Origin: an uncultured Flavobacteriaceae bacterium
GTDB taxonomy: Bacteria; Bacteroidota; Bacteroidia; Flavobacteriales; Flavobacteriaceae
Length of the DNA stretch: 64,000 nucleotides
Assembly (NCBI GenBank): GCA_947500585.1
Contig: CANMSN010000001.1
Span: 186,001 to 250,000 of the forward strand
Reading direction: 5' to 3'
In this document: positions 42,279-50,977 of the stretch, in pieces
Position numbering within the stretch: the first letter of the stretch is position 1
Layout of the letters: each line of letters begins with the position of its first letter
Made by a program: the position numbers and the translations under genes
Notes under the pieces: generated by a model
Told to the model about the DNA's origin: nothing
Seen by the model: only the letters and a program-made list of their open reading frames with translations
Database searches by the model: none

Positions 42279-44559
42279 TTAAAATATTATAAACCAAAGC
42301 CTTGGTTGGTTTTTGACCATTTATTTTTGCTCTAACAATATCAAAAGTCATTTTAAAATCGCAACCCGATTTATAATGACTACATCCATAAGCTGTTTTC
42401 CCTTTTATAACCGTTCCTTTTTTACATTTAGGGCATAATAATACATCTGATTTCGCTTTCAAGGATTTATTCTTTGGTTCTAATTTAAGTTTAAAATTCT
42501 CATCAAACCTTAGCAAACCTTCAACCGTTACTGAATCGGTCTTAAAACCTTTCAAATTGACCGTACTCCCTTTTTGAAGCAGACGAATGAACTGTTTTTC
42601 TGATATTTTTTTACCACTAAAATTAAAAGGTAAAACAAAATCACAGCCCGATTTAAATGCACTACATCCATAAGCGGATTTCCCTTTTAAAAGCTGACCT
42701 TTTTTACATTTTGGGCAAACTTCACTAGTTATTCCTAATGCTTTTTTAACAGTAGATTTTAATGCTCTATTTTTAATCACTGTAGCCTGCGATATATTAG
42801 CACGTTTGGTTTCGCTTCGGACTTCGTAAACCAAGGCATCAACCATGCGTTTCATATTTTTTATAAATGCGCCAGCACTAAATTTTCCCTTTTCAATATC
42901 TTTTAATTGTTTTTCCCAAGAGCCTGTAAGTTCTGCAGATTTTAATAATTCATTTTGAATGGTATCAATTAGCTGGATTCCTGTAACAGTTGGTAATACT
43001 TGCTTTTTATTGCGTTTTATATACTTTCTTTTAAAAAGCGTTTCTATAATATTAGCACGAGTTGATGGTCGTCCAATACCATTTTCTTTCATTAAATCTC
43101 GCAACTCTTCATCATCAACCTGTTTTCCTGCCGTTTCCATAGCACGCAATAAAGAAGCCTCAGTAAACTGATTTGGGGGCTTAGTTTCTTTCTCTAAAAA
43201 CGATGGTTCATGTGGTCCTTTTTCGCCTTTTATAAACTGAGGTAATAAATTATCCTTTGTCACACTGAGCGCAGTCGAAGTGTCAAAAACAACACGCCAC
43301 CCTTTTTCTAAAATCTCTTTTCCTGTAGTTTTAAAAACTACTTTTGCTGCATTACCTAAAACGGTTGTATTTGCCACAGTACAATCATCATAAAATACTG
43401 CAATAAAACGTTTTACAATAATATCATAAACCTGTTGCTGATTATATTGCAGATTGATTTGTATACCTGTTGGAATTATAGCATGATGATCTGTTACTTT
43501 TTTATCATTAAAAACCCTGCTCGGTTTTTTGATTTTCTTTCCTAAAAGCGGTTGCGTTAATTTTGAATAATTTGTTAACTTTTGAAGAATTCCTGATACC
43601 TTAGGATATACATCATTAGGTAAAAAAGTGGTATCAACTCTAGGATACGTAACTACTTTTTGTTCATATAATTTCTGAACAATCTTTAAAGTTTCATCTG
43701 CCGAAAACCCAAATTTAGTATTACAATACACTTGTAAACCCGTTAAGTCAAATAGTTTTGGTGCGTATTCCTTTCCTTTCTTTTTGGTAATGGATTCAAT
43801 TTCGAAATCACTTTCTTTTACTTTATTTGCTAAAGCTTCACCGTCTTCTTTTTTGAGAAAACGACCATCTTCATAACTAAAAATGGTGTCTCGATATAAG
43901 GTTTGCAACTCCCAGTAAGGTTGTGGTTTAAAATTTTCAATTTCTTTGAAACGGTTTACAACCATTGCCAAAGTTGGTGTTTGCACACGACCAACCGACA
44001 GTACTTGTTTATAACCACCATGTTTTACAGTATATAATCGAGTAGCATTCATACCCAATAACCAATCGCCTATGGCTCTTGAAAATCCTGCATAATATAA
44101 ATTATCATAATCTTTTGATGGTTTTAATTTTTCAAAACCTTCTTTAATTGCCTCAGTGGTTAAAGATGAGATCCATAGTCGTTGTACTTCACCTTTATAA
44201 TTCGCTTCATTCATAACCCAACGCTGAATAAGCTCTCCTTCTTGACCAGCATCACCACAATTTATAACAATATCGGCTTTATCAAATAAACTTTTTACAA
44301 TGTTGAATTGCTTTTGAATACCTGAATTTGCAACCACTTTGGTTTCAAATTTTTCGGGTAGCATGGGTAAGTTATTTAAATCCCAGCTTTTCCAATAGGC
44401 CTTATAATCGTTAGGCTCTTTAAGTGTACATAAATGTCCAAAAGTATAAGTAACTGCATATCCATTACCCTCATAATAGCCATCACGCTTTGTGTTAGCA
44501 CCTAGAACAGAAGCAATTTCGCGAGCAACACTTGGTTTTTCAGCAATACAAACTTTCAC
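42265..44559 (-). CDS. topB: DNA topoisomerase III (type IA)
   Basis: A 764-residue type IA topoisomerase: TOPRIM domain (KVCIAEKPSVAREIASVLGA, CGDAGQEGELIQRW), active-site Tyr in VVTYPRVDTTFLPNDVYP, RPSTRANIIETLFKRKYI, and a C terminus with two zinc-finger-like repeats (CPKCKKGQLLKGKSAYGC... and CPKCKKGTVIKGKTAYGC...). Odd: an in-frame hairpin repeat encodes FDTSTALSVTKDN in the middle, in a surface-loop-like stretch. The rest is normal, so the protein is probably functional. Confidence 0.93.
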   Translation of the reverse strand: MKVCIAEKPSVAREIASVLGANTKRDGYYEGNGYAVTYTFGHLCTLKEPNDYKAYWKSWDLNNLPMLPEKFETKVVANSGIQKQFNIVKSLFDKADIVINCGDAGQEGELIQRWVMNEANYKGEVQRLWISSLTTEAIKEGFEKLKPSKDYDNLYYAGFSRAIGDWLLGMNATRLYTVKHGGYKQVLSVGRVQTPTLAMVVNRFKEIENFKPQPYWELQTLYRDTIFSYEDGRFLKKEDGEALANKVKESDFEIESITKKKGKEYAPKLFDLTGLQVYCNTKFGFSADETLKIVQKLYEQKVVTYPRVDTTFLPNDVYPKVSGILQKLTNYSKLTQPLLGKKIKKPSRVFNDKKVTDHHAIIPTGIQINLQYNQQQVYDIIVKRFIAVFYDDCTVANTTVLGNAAKVVFKTTGKEILEKGWRVVFDTSTALSVTKDNLLPQFIKGEKGPHEPSFLEKETKPPNQFTEASLLRAMETAGKQVDDEELRDLMKENGIGRPSTRANIIETLFKRKYIKRNKKQVLPTVTGIQLIDTIQNELLKSAELTGSWEKQLKDIEKGKFSAGAFIKNMKRMVDALVYEVRSETKRANISQATVIKNRALKSTVKKALGITSEVCPKCKKGQLLKGKSAYGCSAFKSGCDFVLPFNFSGKKISEKQFIRLLQKGSTVNLKGFKTDSVTVEGLLRFDENFKLKLEPKNKSLKAKSDVLLCPKCKKGTVIKGKTAYGCSHYKSGCDFKMTFDIVRAKINGQKPTKALVYNILNGSS
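43262..43283. repeat. Hairpin repeat inserted in frame inside topB
   Basis: On the minus strand it reads CACTTCGACTGCGCTCAGTG (core). It shares its centre with CCCTTCGACTGCGCTCAGGG at 15.5 kb. The two differ only at paired stem positions (C-G to A-T), so the stem is preserved. The surrounding topB frame is unbroken. Confidence 0.8.
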
Positions 44560-44610
44560 TTAATTTTCTTTAAAATACGAAGTGCAAAATAGGAATTTTG
44601 ATAAGGTTTT

Positions 44611-44643
44611 TCACAGTTAATTATTAGGAGTTATTAACTGTGA
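44611..44643. repeat. 11-bp inverted repeat upstream of topB
   Basis: TCACAGTTAAT (44611-44621) and ATTAACTGTGA (44633-44643) with an 11-nt spacer. It lies between the penicillin acylase stop and the topB start. There is no T-run, so it could be an operator or a weak transcript end. Confidence 0.5.
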
Positions 44644-44684
44644 TTGGCTGAATTGTATTTTAATATACAATTGAGTTTTTATGG

Positions 44685-46886
44685 TTATTTTCTATCACCA
44701 GGGTGATAAATTTTTTCAGCACGTTTTTCAACATCTTCCCTGTAATATGCTACATCTTTAAATTTTCCATCAGCATACCGTTGCGCTTGATCGTCAAAAT
44801 GGGGTGAATTTGGATCACCGCTTTGCCCGCCTGCTAATAACGTTTTAGCTTTTACTTTATCACCAAATTCTACAACAGCTACAAAACTATTACCTGAAGT
44901 ACCATATTGTCTTTTTGTATCTTTTCCAAATCGAATTCCGTAAGATGCCAAAGCACCCCAAGCACCCGATACCATACCAACAGGAATACTTGGTTTAGAG
45001 TCGTCAAACTCTTGAAAAATTCCACCATTGTTTCTTTGATATCGATTAAATTCGCCCCAAGGTGTATCAACACTCCCAAAATCTGCTATCAAATTTTCAA
45101 TACTTTTTGTGAAAATTTCTAAGCGTTCTTCTCGACTTGATAGTTTACTCATATATTCAAATCTACCTAAACGGGAAATTCTTTTATTTCCATTCATTGT
45201 TGGAATTTTCCCAGATCTGTAATATGTATTTAAATAATACTGGGCAAGTGTCATTTCAACTGAATTAACCGATACCCTGAAATCCCAATTATCCAATTTT
45301 GAAATAGCATGCCTCACATCTTCAGTTGGTAGTGATAAATTATGAGCCGAATCCAGTAAACCAGTAATTAATAAATCTGCCCCCGGTAAATAGGTGTCAT
45401 ACGCTAAATCTATTAAAGAATCTAAAGTTAAATTATCAGCCTTTTTTAACAAAGAAATGGCGTGCATACCTCTAAAATTTTCTGGATAAGAACTCATGTA
45501 TTCTGGATAATCTTCTTTTTTAGGACTATGCTCCGCAGCACTTGTAAACGGTGTGGAATTACAATTTTGAATCCAACCATTTGGTGGGTTTAAAACCATA
45601 ATATTATCTTTTAAATCGTGTAACCCTTGCCAATCGGCTTCAGGATTACTACCATCAACAGGTTTGGTATAATCGAACTTCTCGTTTCTTTTTGGAATAA
45701 AATTACCATGGTAATAGGCAATGGTACCATCAGCATCTGCATACACCGTATTATTGGAAGAATTGGTGCGAATATCCATCATTTTATAAAATTCATCATG
45801 ATTAGATGTCTTGGTACGAGTAAAGGATTGTTCCAAGGCTTTTACTGGACTCCACATTAAAGCAGTTGAAATCCATTTATCGTTTTCAACATGCGTAATC
45901 GGGCCATGATGTGTGCGATACATCATAAACTTTTTATCTTTTAAACCATTAGCGCTTTTGTAGTTTAGAGTAACTTCCAAAGAATCGACAGCACGAATCT
46001 CATCACCATGTTTATAAGATATTTTACCATCTTGCTCAACAATAGTTTCCTCAAATTCATCAATAATATCGGTTCCTGTCGAGGTATGCATCCAACCTGT
46101 TTTTTCATTAAATCCTTGGTAAACAAAAAATTGCCCCCAAGTTACGGCACCATAGGCGTTAAGTCCTTCTTCACTAACAACATGAACTTCACCTCTGAAA
46201 AAGAAAGATGTATGTGGGTTTATAAGCAGCATAGCATCACCAGATTTTGTTAAATCACCCGAGATAGCAAAACCGTTTGAGCCTCTCGGTTCGTCATCCT
46301 TTAATCTAATTAAACCTTCATTGACAGCAACTCTATTATCAGTATCTTTTCCATAAAAATTTTTAATTTTTTTAGTTGAAACTCGCTCAATATCTCCACC
46401 AATAGAGCCTTCACTGAAATACATGGGCATCCATGGCTCAAAATGAGTTAAGAGTTTTGGTGTTACTTGTGGGTGAGTTTCAAGATAATAATTTATTCCA
46501 TCGGCAAAAGCTACACAAAGTTCTTGCAACCATTCTGGGCTATTGTTATAGTTTTCTATAGCCTCATCTTTAGTCATATAAAGGTTAGCGCGTAAATCGC
46601 TATACAAAAATGCTTCTCCTTCAACTTCAGCTAGCCTTCCAATTGCCCAAATATAATTTCGTTCTACGCGATTAAAATCATCTTCACATTGCGCATATAA
46701 TAACCCAAAAACAGCATCAGCATCTGTTTTTCCATAAATATGAGGCACACCAAAATCATCTCTTATTATTTCTGTATTAGAAGCATGTAGTTCCCAACGT
46801 TCTTTTTCTGTTTTTAATTTATTTTTTGAATTCTGGGAAGAACACCCTATAAGCAATAACACCAAAAGAAGATGACTAATTTTCAT
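44685..46886 (-). CDS. Penicillin acylase-family lipoprotein (Ntn hydrolase)
   Basis: A 733-residue precursor with a lipoprotein signal (LLIGC). N-terminal alpha chain: EIIRDDFGVPHIYGKTDADAVFGLLYAQCEDDF. Autocleavage would occur before the nucleophile Ser203 in RGSNGFAISGD, giving the beta chain; later motifs are LLINPHTSFF and the LAGGQSGDPNSPHFDDQ C-terminal block. Family members hydrolyse penicillins, cephalosporins or N-acyl homoserine lactones. Substrate cannot be read here, but quorum-signal or peptide-amide hydrolysis is possible. It may share a transcript with topB. Confidence 0.9.
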   Translation of the reverse strand: MKISHLLLVLLLIGCSSQNSKNKLKTEKERWELHASNTEIIRDDFGVPHIYGKTDADAVFGLLYAQCEDDFNRVERNYIWAIGRLAEVEGEAFLYSDLRANLYMTKDEAIENYNNSPEWLQELCVAFADGINYYLETHPQVTPKLLTHFEPWMPMYFSEGSIGGDIERVSTKKIKNFYGKDTDNRVAVNEGLIRLKDDEPRGSNGFAISGDLTKSGDAMLLINPHTSFFFRGEVHVVSEEGLNAYGAVTWGQFFVYQGFNEKTGWMHTSTGTDIIDEFEETIVEQDGKISYKHGDEIRAVDSLEVTLNYKSANGLKDKKFMMYRTHHGPITHVENDKWISTALMWSPVKALEQSFTRTKTSNHDEFYKMMDIRTNSSNNTVYADADGTIAYYHGNFIPKRNEKFDYTKPVDGSNPEADWQGLHDLKDNIMVLNPPNGWIQNCNSTPFTSAAEHSPKKEDYPEYMSSYPENFRGMHAISLLKKADNLTLDSLIDLAYDTYLPGADLLITGLLDSAHNLSLPTEDVRHAISKLDNWDFRVSVNSVEMTLAQYYLNTYYRSGKIPTMNGNKRISRLGRFEYMSKLSSREERLEIFTKSIENLIADFGSVDTPWGEFNRYQRNNGGIFQEFDDSKPSIPVGMVSGAWGALASYGIRFGKDTKRQYGTSGNSFVAVVEFGDKVKAKTLLAGGQSGDPNSPHFDDQAQRYADGKFKDVAYYREDVEKRAEKIYHPGDRK

Positions 46887-46914
46887 AGTGATTTATATTA
46901 TGAATTCTACTAAT

Positions 46915-47712
46915 TTACCACTCCCTCTTTTTATTAAGTTCTTCTAAAGCTTCTAATTCTTTTTGAGGAATTACTTTTAAAAACGATGGGTGTTGCTCTA
47001 TGGCATACTCAATTCTTTTTACAATTTCTTCGGTAGTTTCGTTGTCGTAATCTATTTCTAGAGGCTCTTTTATTTCAAAAGACTGAAGAATATTTTTCTT
47101 TTTAATACGTAAACCTTTTTTATCGAACGATCGTCGGAAACCATCTATTACAATAGGTACAACAATAGGTTTGTAGCGTTTAATAATATGTGCAGTTCCT
47201 TTTCTAATAGGCTTAAAGGGCGTAGTTGTACCTTGCGGAAAAGTAATAACCCAACCATCATCTAAAGCTTTACCTATATTAGAGATATCGCTCATCTTTA
47301 CTTGCCTATTTACATCCTGACCTTGAGCTCTCCATGTTCGTTCAATACTTATAGACCCCATATAAGCTAGTATTTTTGGTAATAAACCAGCCTTCATGGT
47401 TTCTTTTGCAGCGACATAATAAATATTGAGTTTTGGGTTCCAAAGATAGCCTACGTTTTTTATAGAATCTACACGTCCGCTTAAGCTCGCATTAAAAACA
47501 TGAAACATGGATACCACATCAGCAAAATAGGTTTGGTGATTTGATATAAAAAGTACATTAGTATCTGGCAAATTTTTAATAACCTCAGAGCCTTCTATTT
47601 GTAATTCATTAAAGCCTCTAAAACGTCTATGTGTAAGTAGACCAAAGATTCTAATGAGCCACTTTTTTAAAAATAATATATGTCCAAATGGATTTTTCTT
47701 AAACAATCCCAT
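46915..47712 (-). CDS. 1-acyl-glycerol-3-phosphate acyltransferase-like protein
   Basis: A 265-residue PlsC-family acyltransferase. The catalytic block reads SNHQTYFADVVSM: the His and Asp (H59, D65) are five residues apart, where the textbook motif is HX4D. Other blocks are YVAAKETMKAGLLP, ISIERTWR, FPQGTTTPFKPIRKGTAHI (phosphate-binding) and PIVVPIVIDGFRRSF. It acylates lysophospholipids at the inner membrane. The shifted motif may define a subfamily. Translated just downstream of penicillin acylase's far end, on the same strand. Confidence 0.85.
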   Translation of the reverse strand: MGLFKKNPFGHILFLKKWLIRIFGLLTHRRFRGFNELQIEGSEVIKNLPDTNVLFISNHQTYFADVVSMFHVFNASLSGRVDSIKNVGYLWNPKLNIYYVAAKETMKAGLLPKILAYMGSISIERTWRAQGQDVNRQVKMSDISNIGKALDDGWVITFPQGTTTPFKPIRKGTAHIIKRYKPIVVPIVIDGFRRSFDKKGLRIKKKNILQSFEIKEPLEIDYDNETTEEIVKRIEYAIEQHPSFLKVIPQKELEALEELNKKREW

Positions 47713-47762
47713 AAATCACACGTCAAAATTGGTTAGTCTACAAATGTAATAAATCTGGTAAA

Positions 47763-48404
47763 CTAGTTAAGTTGTTTTATCAAGTCTTTAATTTCGCTTA
47801 ACATCATTGCAGTTGCTCCCCAAACAACATGCCCATTTAATTTAAATGCAGGAACCTCAACCTCAACATTATATGACGTTTTTACTGTTTTTTTTACTAT
47901 TATGTTTTCATCTAAAAAATGTTGTAATGATACTTCAATAATAGACTCAACTTCATCATCTTGTTTAATAAAATTAGGCGTTAAGGAACTAATTCCTAAA
48001 AATGGTTGTACATAAAAATTACTTGGCGGGATGTAAACTTGAGATAAGGTCTTTATAATTTCAATAGAAGAAATAGGCACACCAATTTCCTCAAAAGTTT
48101 CTCTTATAGCTGTATGTTTTAATGAAGCGTCACTATGTTCTAACTTGCCACCTGGGAACGCAACTTGTGCTGAATGAACACCTTTGTATGTTTTTCGTAA
48201 TATTAAAACTAATGTTGTAATATTATTTGAATTGGGATAAAACAATGCTAAAACACCTGCTTGTTTTGCCGTTTTTATATTGTTTTCAGTTTGCTTTAAA
48301 AGCTCTTTTCTAAAAGGTGGAGCCATTTTAAACTGAGAAGCTTCGGCTGGGAGCTGTATATTTTTTATTTTTAATAGCGATTTTAAAAATTCATCAAAAT
48401 TCAT
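47763..48404 (-). CDS. NUDIX hydrolase (CoA pyrophosphatase type)
   Basis: A 213-residue NUDIX protein. NUDIX box: GGKLEHSDASLKHTAIRETFEEIGV. The upstream VLILRKTYKGVHSAQVAFPGGKLE block and downstream IYIPPSNFYVQPFLGI match the CoA pyrophosphatase (NudL/YeaB) group, which hydrolyses CoA to phosphopantetheine and 3',5'-ADP. ATG 48404 (MNFDEF) is used; an upstream frame adds 38 residues that overlap the divergent gene. Only 4 bp separate it from the divergent cyclophilin start. Confidence 0.88.
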   Translation of the reverse strand: MNFDEFLKSLLKIKNIQLPAEASQFKMAPPFRKELLKQTENNIKTAKQAGVLALFYPNSNNITTLVLILRKTYKGVHSAQVAFPGGKLEHSDASLKHTAIRETFEEIGVPISSIEIIKTLSQVYIPPSNFYVQPFLGISSLTPNFIKQDDEVESIIEVSLQHFLDENIIVKKTVKTSYNVEVEVPAFKLNGHVVWGATAMMLSEIKDLIKQLN

Positions 48405-48408
48405 ATGT

Positions 48409-49113
48409 ATGCGTATTGTTTTGCTTTTTAGTGTATTCTTATTATTTCTTAATTGTGAAGATAAACAATCTAAGACTAAAAAAAAGCTAGATACTACAGT
48501 TACAAAATCTGTAACCAAAGAAGCTAAAAAAGATACATTAAAGCCAAAAGAAGAAGAATTTGAAAAACTAGATTCTAAAAGTGCTATGTATTTTTTTCAA
48601 GACTACGATAAAAAGCACAAAGAGAATAAAGTTCGTATTACTACAGATTTTGGAACTATTGATATTTTACTTTTTAATGAAACAAAATATCATCGCGCAA
48701 ACTTTATTTTCTTAACCAAACAAAAATATTTTGATGATACTCAGTTTTATAGAGTCATAGATAATTTTATGGTACAGGCAGGAAATAGTGATGATAGAAA
48801 AACGGCAAGAAAGCGAACTAAAATTGGTAGATATCTATTACCAGCAGATACCAAACGTGGTTTTAAACATGATAGAGGTGTTGTATCTATGCCAAGTAGC
48901 GAAATTGACAATCCACATAAGCTAGCATCACCATATGAGTTTTTTATTGTTCAACAAAAAGGTGGTGCACATTTTTTAGATGGCGATTATAGTATTTTTG
49001 GAAAAGTAATTAAGGGCATGGATGTAGTTGATAAAATTGCTGCCGTTAAAACTGATGAGGCTGATTGGCCTCTTAACAATATTTATATAAGAAAAGCGGA
49101 GATTATTGAGTGA
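48409..49113 (+). CDS. Cyclophilin-type peptidyl-prolyl isomerase lipoprotein
   Basis: A 234-residue lipoprotein (signal ending FLNC, then EDKQSK) with a Lys/Glu-rich linker and a cyclophilin domain from about residue 70: VRITTDFGTIDILLFNE, FDDTQFYRVIDNFMVQAGN, GVVSMPSS, SPYEFFIVQQKGGAHFLDGDYSIFGKVIKGMDVVDKIA. The F/Q/F catalytic pattern (Phe in FYRV, Gln in MVQAG, Phe in FFIVQQ) is kept. It assists folding in the periplasm, tethered to a membrane. Head to head with the NUDIX gene. Confidence 0.92.
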   Translation: MRIVLLFSVFLLFLNCEDKQSKTKKKLDTTVTKSVTKEAKKDTLKPKEEEFEKLDSKSAMYFFQDYDKKHKENKVRITTDFGTIDILLFNETKYHRANFIFLTKQKYFDDTQFYRVIDNFMVQAGNSDDRKTARKRTKIGRYLLPADTKRGFKHDRGVVSMPSSEIDNPHKLASPYEFFIVQQKGGAHFLDGDYSIFGKVIKGMDVVDKIAAVKTDEADWPLNNIYIRKAEIIE

Positions 49114-49135
49114 TATCTGTTGTTAGTAAAATAAA

Positions 49136-49229
49136 AGACCCTTCGGCTTATTTCGACTGCGATCAATACAAGTCGTTCAGGATAAGCGATTCACGCACTT
49201 TTTATGAAATAGAAAAAGCGGTTGTCTGC
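49136..49229. repeat. Diverged copy of the 15.5-kb repeat
   Basis: It shares AGACCCTTCG, then TTCGACTGCG, AAGCGATTCAC, CACTTTTT and GGTTGTCTGCTTAC with the 15.5-kb copies, but has an extra internal stretch. As there, it lies directly after a gene that ends ...AACATG-TAA on the minus strand. Confidence 0.75.
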
Positions 49230-49976
49230 TTACATGTTTTGAGTGTAATAATTATAGTCTTTTAGAATGACATCAATAAACTCCATATCGGTTTTTTGTT
49301 TCATTTCTTTTATTTCAACAACTTCAATTAATTTCTTTCTCAATTTTATTAAAGTTTGATAGTCTTTTGAAGCCTTTGCTGTAGTGAATGTATCTTTTAT
49401 AATTCGAGCATCGTTATCAGATAGTTTAATAACATTCGGGTAAGTTGGTTTATAATCTTCCTTTAAATTTTCTAGAATAGTGTGACTAATATTAACCTTG
49501 TTTTTTAAAGCTATAACCGATGTTCCTGCAGTCATATCACCTAATCTTTGATTTTTATCACTTGTTATAATGGCTATTAAAGCTACAACGCCGCTCATCA
49601 TATTTAAATCTACAATTCTAAAAAACCATCTAATTAAAAAATCTGCTAATGATGCTTGATAACCATCAATTTTCACCACTTTTATTTTTAAAATTCGTTT
49701 CCCTGGTGTTTGTCCGTCAAGTAAAGTTTCAAAAATTAAGGTGTATAAAATAACAGGTAAATAAAATGAAACCATAATTGCAGCTTGCGACCAATTATCC
49801 ATATCACCAATAAGTTCATTCAATTTAAATAAATTAAAAATAAGTTGATAAACTACTATGATATAAGCAATTTTAATAATCCAATCTATACCGTAAGCCA
49901 AAATTCGTTCGCCAACACTTGCAGCTGTAAAATTAATATTTACATTTTGAGTAGTATTTATTTGTAACTCTACCAT
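49230..49976 (-). CDS. RDD-family membrane protein
   Basis: A 248-residue protein of the RDD family, named for Arg and Asp residues in the first helix. Visible: FTAASVGERILAYGIDWIIKIAYIIVVYQL, DGQTPGKRILKIKVV and SDKNQRLGDMTAGTSVIALK. The C-terminal third is soluble and helical. Start ATG 49976 (MVELQINT); an upstream frame adds 13 residues from a start at 50015, inside the divergent gene. It heads the minus side of the cluster continued by SpoIIM on the other strand. Confidence 0.85.
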   Translation of the reverse strand: MVELQINTTQNVNINFTAASVGERILAYGIDWIIKIAYIIVVYQLIFNLFKLNELIGDMDNWSQAAIMVSFYLPVILYTLIFETLLDGQTPGKRILKIKVVKIDGYQASLADFLIRWFFRIVDLNMMSGVVALIAIITSDKNQRLGDMTAGTSVIALKNKVNISHTILENLKEDYKPTYPNVIKLSDNDARIIKDTFTTAKASKDYQTLIKLRKKLIEVVEIKEMKQKTDMEFIDVILKDYNYYTQNM

Positions 49977-49999
49977 GAATTGTTTTAATTTGATTACAG

Positions 50000-50977
50000 A
50001 TGAGAGAAGTTGCATTTATTAAACAAAACAAAGAAAAATGGCTGAATTTTGAAAAGGCTATTTTTGGTAAAACTCTTAAAAATCCAGATGAACTTGCATC
50101 TCTTTATATTCATTTGGTAAACGATCTCTCTTATGCGCAAACCTATTATCCCAAAAGTAAAACAATTCTTTATTTAAACAACTTAGCAGCTAAAGCTTTT
50201 CAAAAAATTTATAAAACGAAACGTGAAGACACCAACCGTTTTGTGCATTTCTGGAAGATAGAAGTCCCTTTAATTGTTTATGAATACAGACGTTATGTAC
50301 TTTATGCATTCATTTTATTTTTAAGCTTTGTTGGTATTGGTGTTTTATCTGCAGCTTATGACGATACTTTTGTACGCCTTATTTTAGGTAACAACTATGT
50401 AAACATGACCTTAGAAAATATTGAAAAAGGAGACCCTGTTGCTGTTTACAAAAGCGGAAGTAATTGGGGCAGCTTTATTGGTATAACACTTAACAATTTA
50501 TATGTTGGTATATTATCATTTATTTACGGTGTTTTTGGTGGCATTGGTACAGGATATATTTTATTAAGAAATGGCATTATGCTTGGTGCGTTCCAATTTA
50601 TGTTTCAAAAACATGACGTGCTTTGGGAAAGCGTTCGAGGTATTTGGATTCATGGTGCGATGGAAATTTTTGCTATCGTCATAGAAGGTGCAGCTGGTTT
50701 AATTTTAGGCGCCAGTATTTTATTTCCTAAAACATTTTCTAGAATGACTTCTTTTAAAATAGGAATGAAAAGCGGCGTTAAAATTTTAATTAGCACATTT
50801 CCTTTCACAATTGCTGCTGGTTTTTTAGAAGGTTTTGTAACGCGTTATTCTAACGTAATGCCTAATTGGTTATCGGTCGTTATCATTTTAACAACACTTA
50901 GCGTTATTTCGTTTTACTATTTAATTTATCCATTCATTTTAAATAAAAAACTAAAAAAATTACATGGAGCTATATAA
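50000..50977 (+). CDS. Stage II sporulation protein M-like membrane protein
   Basis: A 325-residue SpoIIM/DUF95-family protein with a soluble N terminus (MREVAFIKQNKEKWLNFEKAI...) and five to six helices, including GVLSFIYGVFGGIGTGYILLRNGIMLGAFQFMF and the typical IWIHGAMEIFAIVIEGAAGLILG. These occur in non-sporulating Bacteroidetes beside RDD and MoxR genes. The gene starts 23 bp from the divergent RDD start and overlaps the next gene by 14 bp. Confidence 0.85.
   Translation: MREVAFIKQNKEKWLNFEKAIFGKTLKNPDELASLYIHLVNDLSYAQTYYPKSKTILYLNNLAAKAFQKIYKTKREDTNRFVHFWKIEVPLIVYEYRRYVLYAFILFLSFVGIGVLSAAYDDTFVRLILGNNYVNMTLENIEKGDPVAVYKSGSNWGSFIGITLNNLYVGILSFIYGVFGGIGTGYILLRNGIMLGAFQFMFQKHDVLWESVRGIWIHGAMEIFAIVIEGAAGLILGASILFPKTFSRMTSFKIGMKSGVKILISTFPFTIAAGFLEGFVTRYSNVMPNWLSVVIILTTLSVISFYYLIYPFILNKKLKKLHGAI

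Noticed and set aside
43240..43300. Suspected frameshift or insertion damage in topB
   Set aside because: The repeat is in frame, and topB motifs continue normally on both sides.
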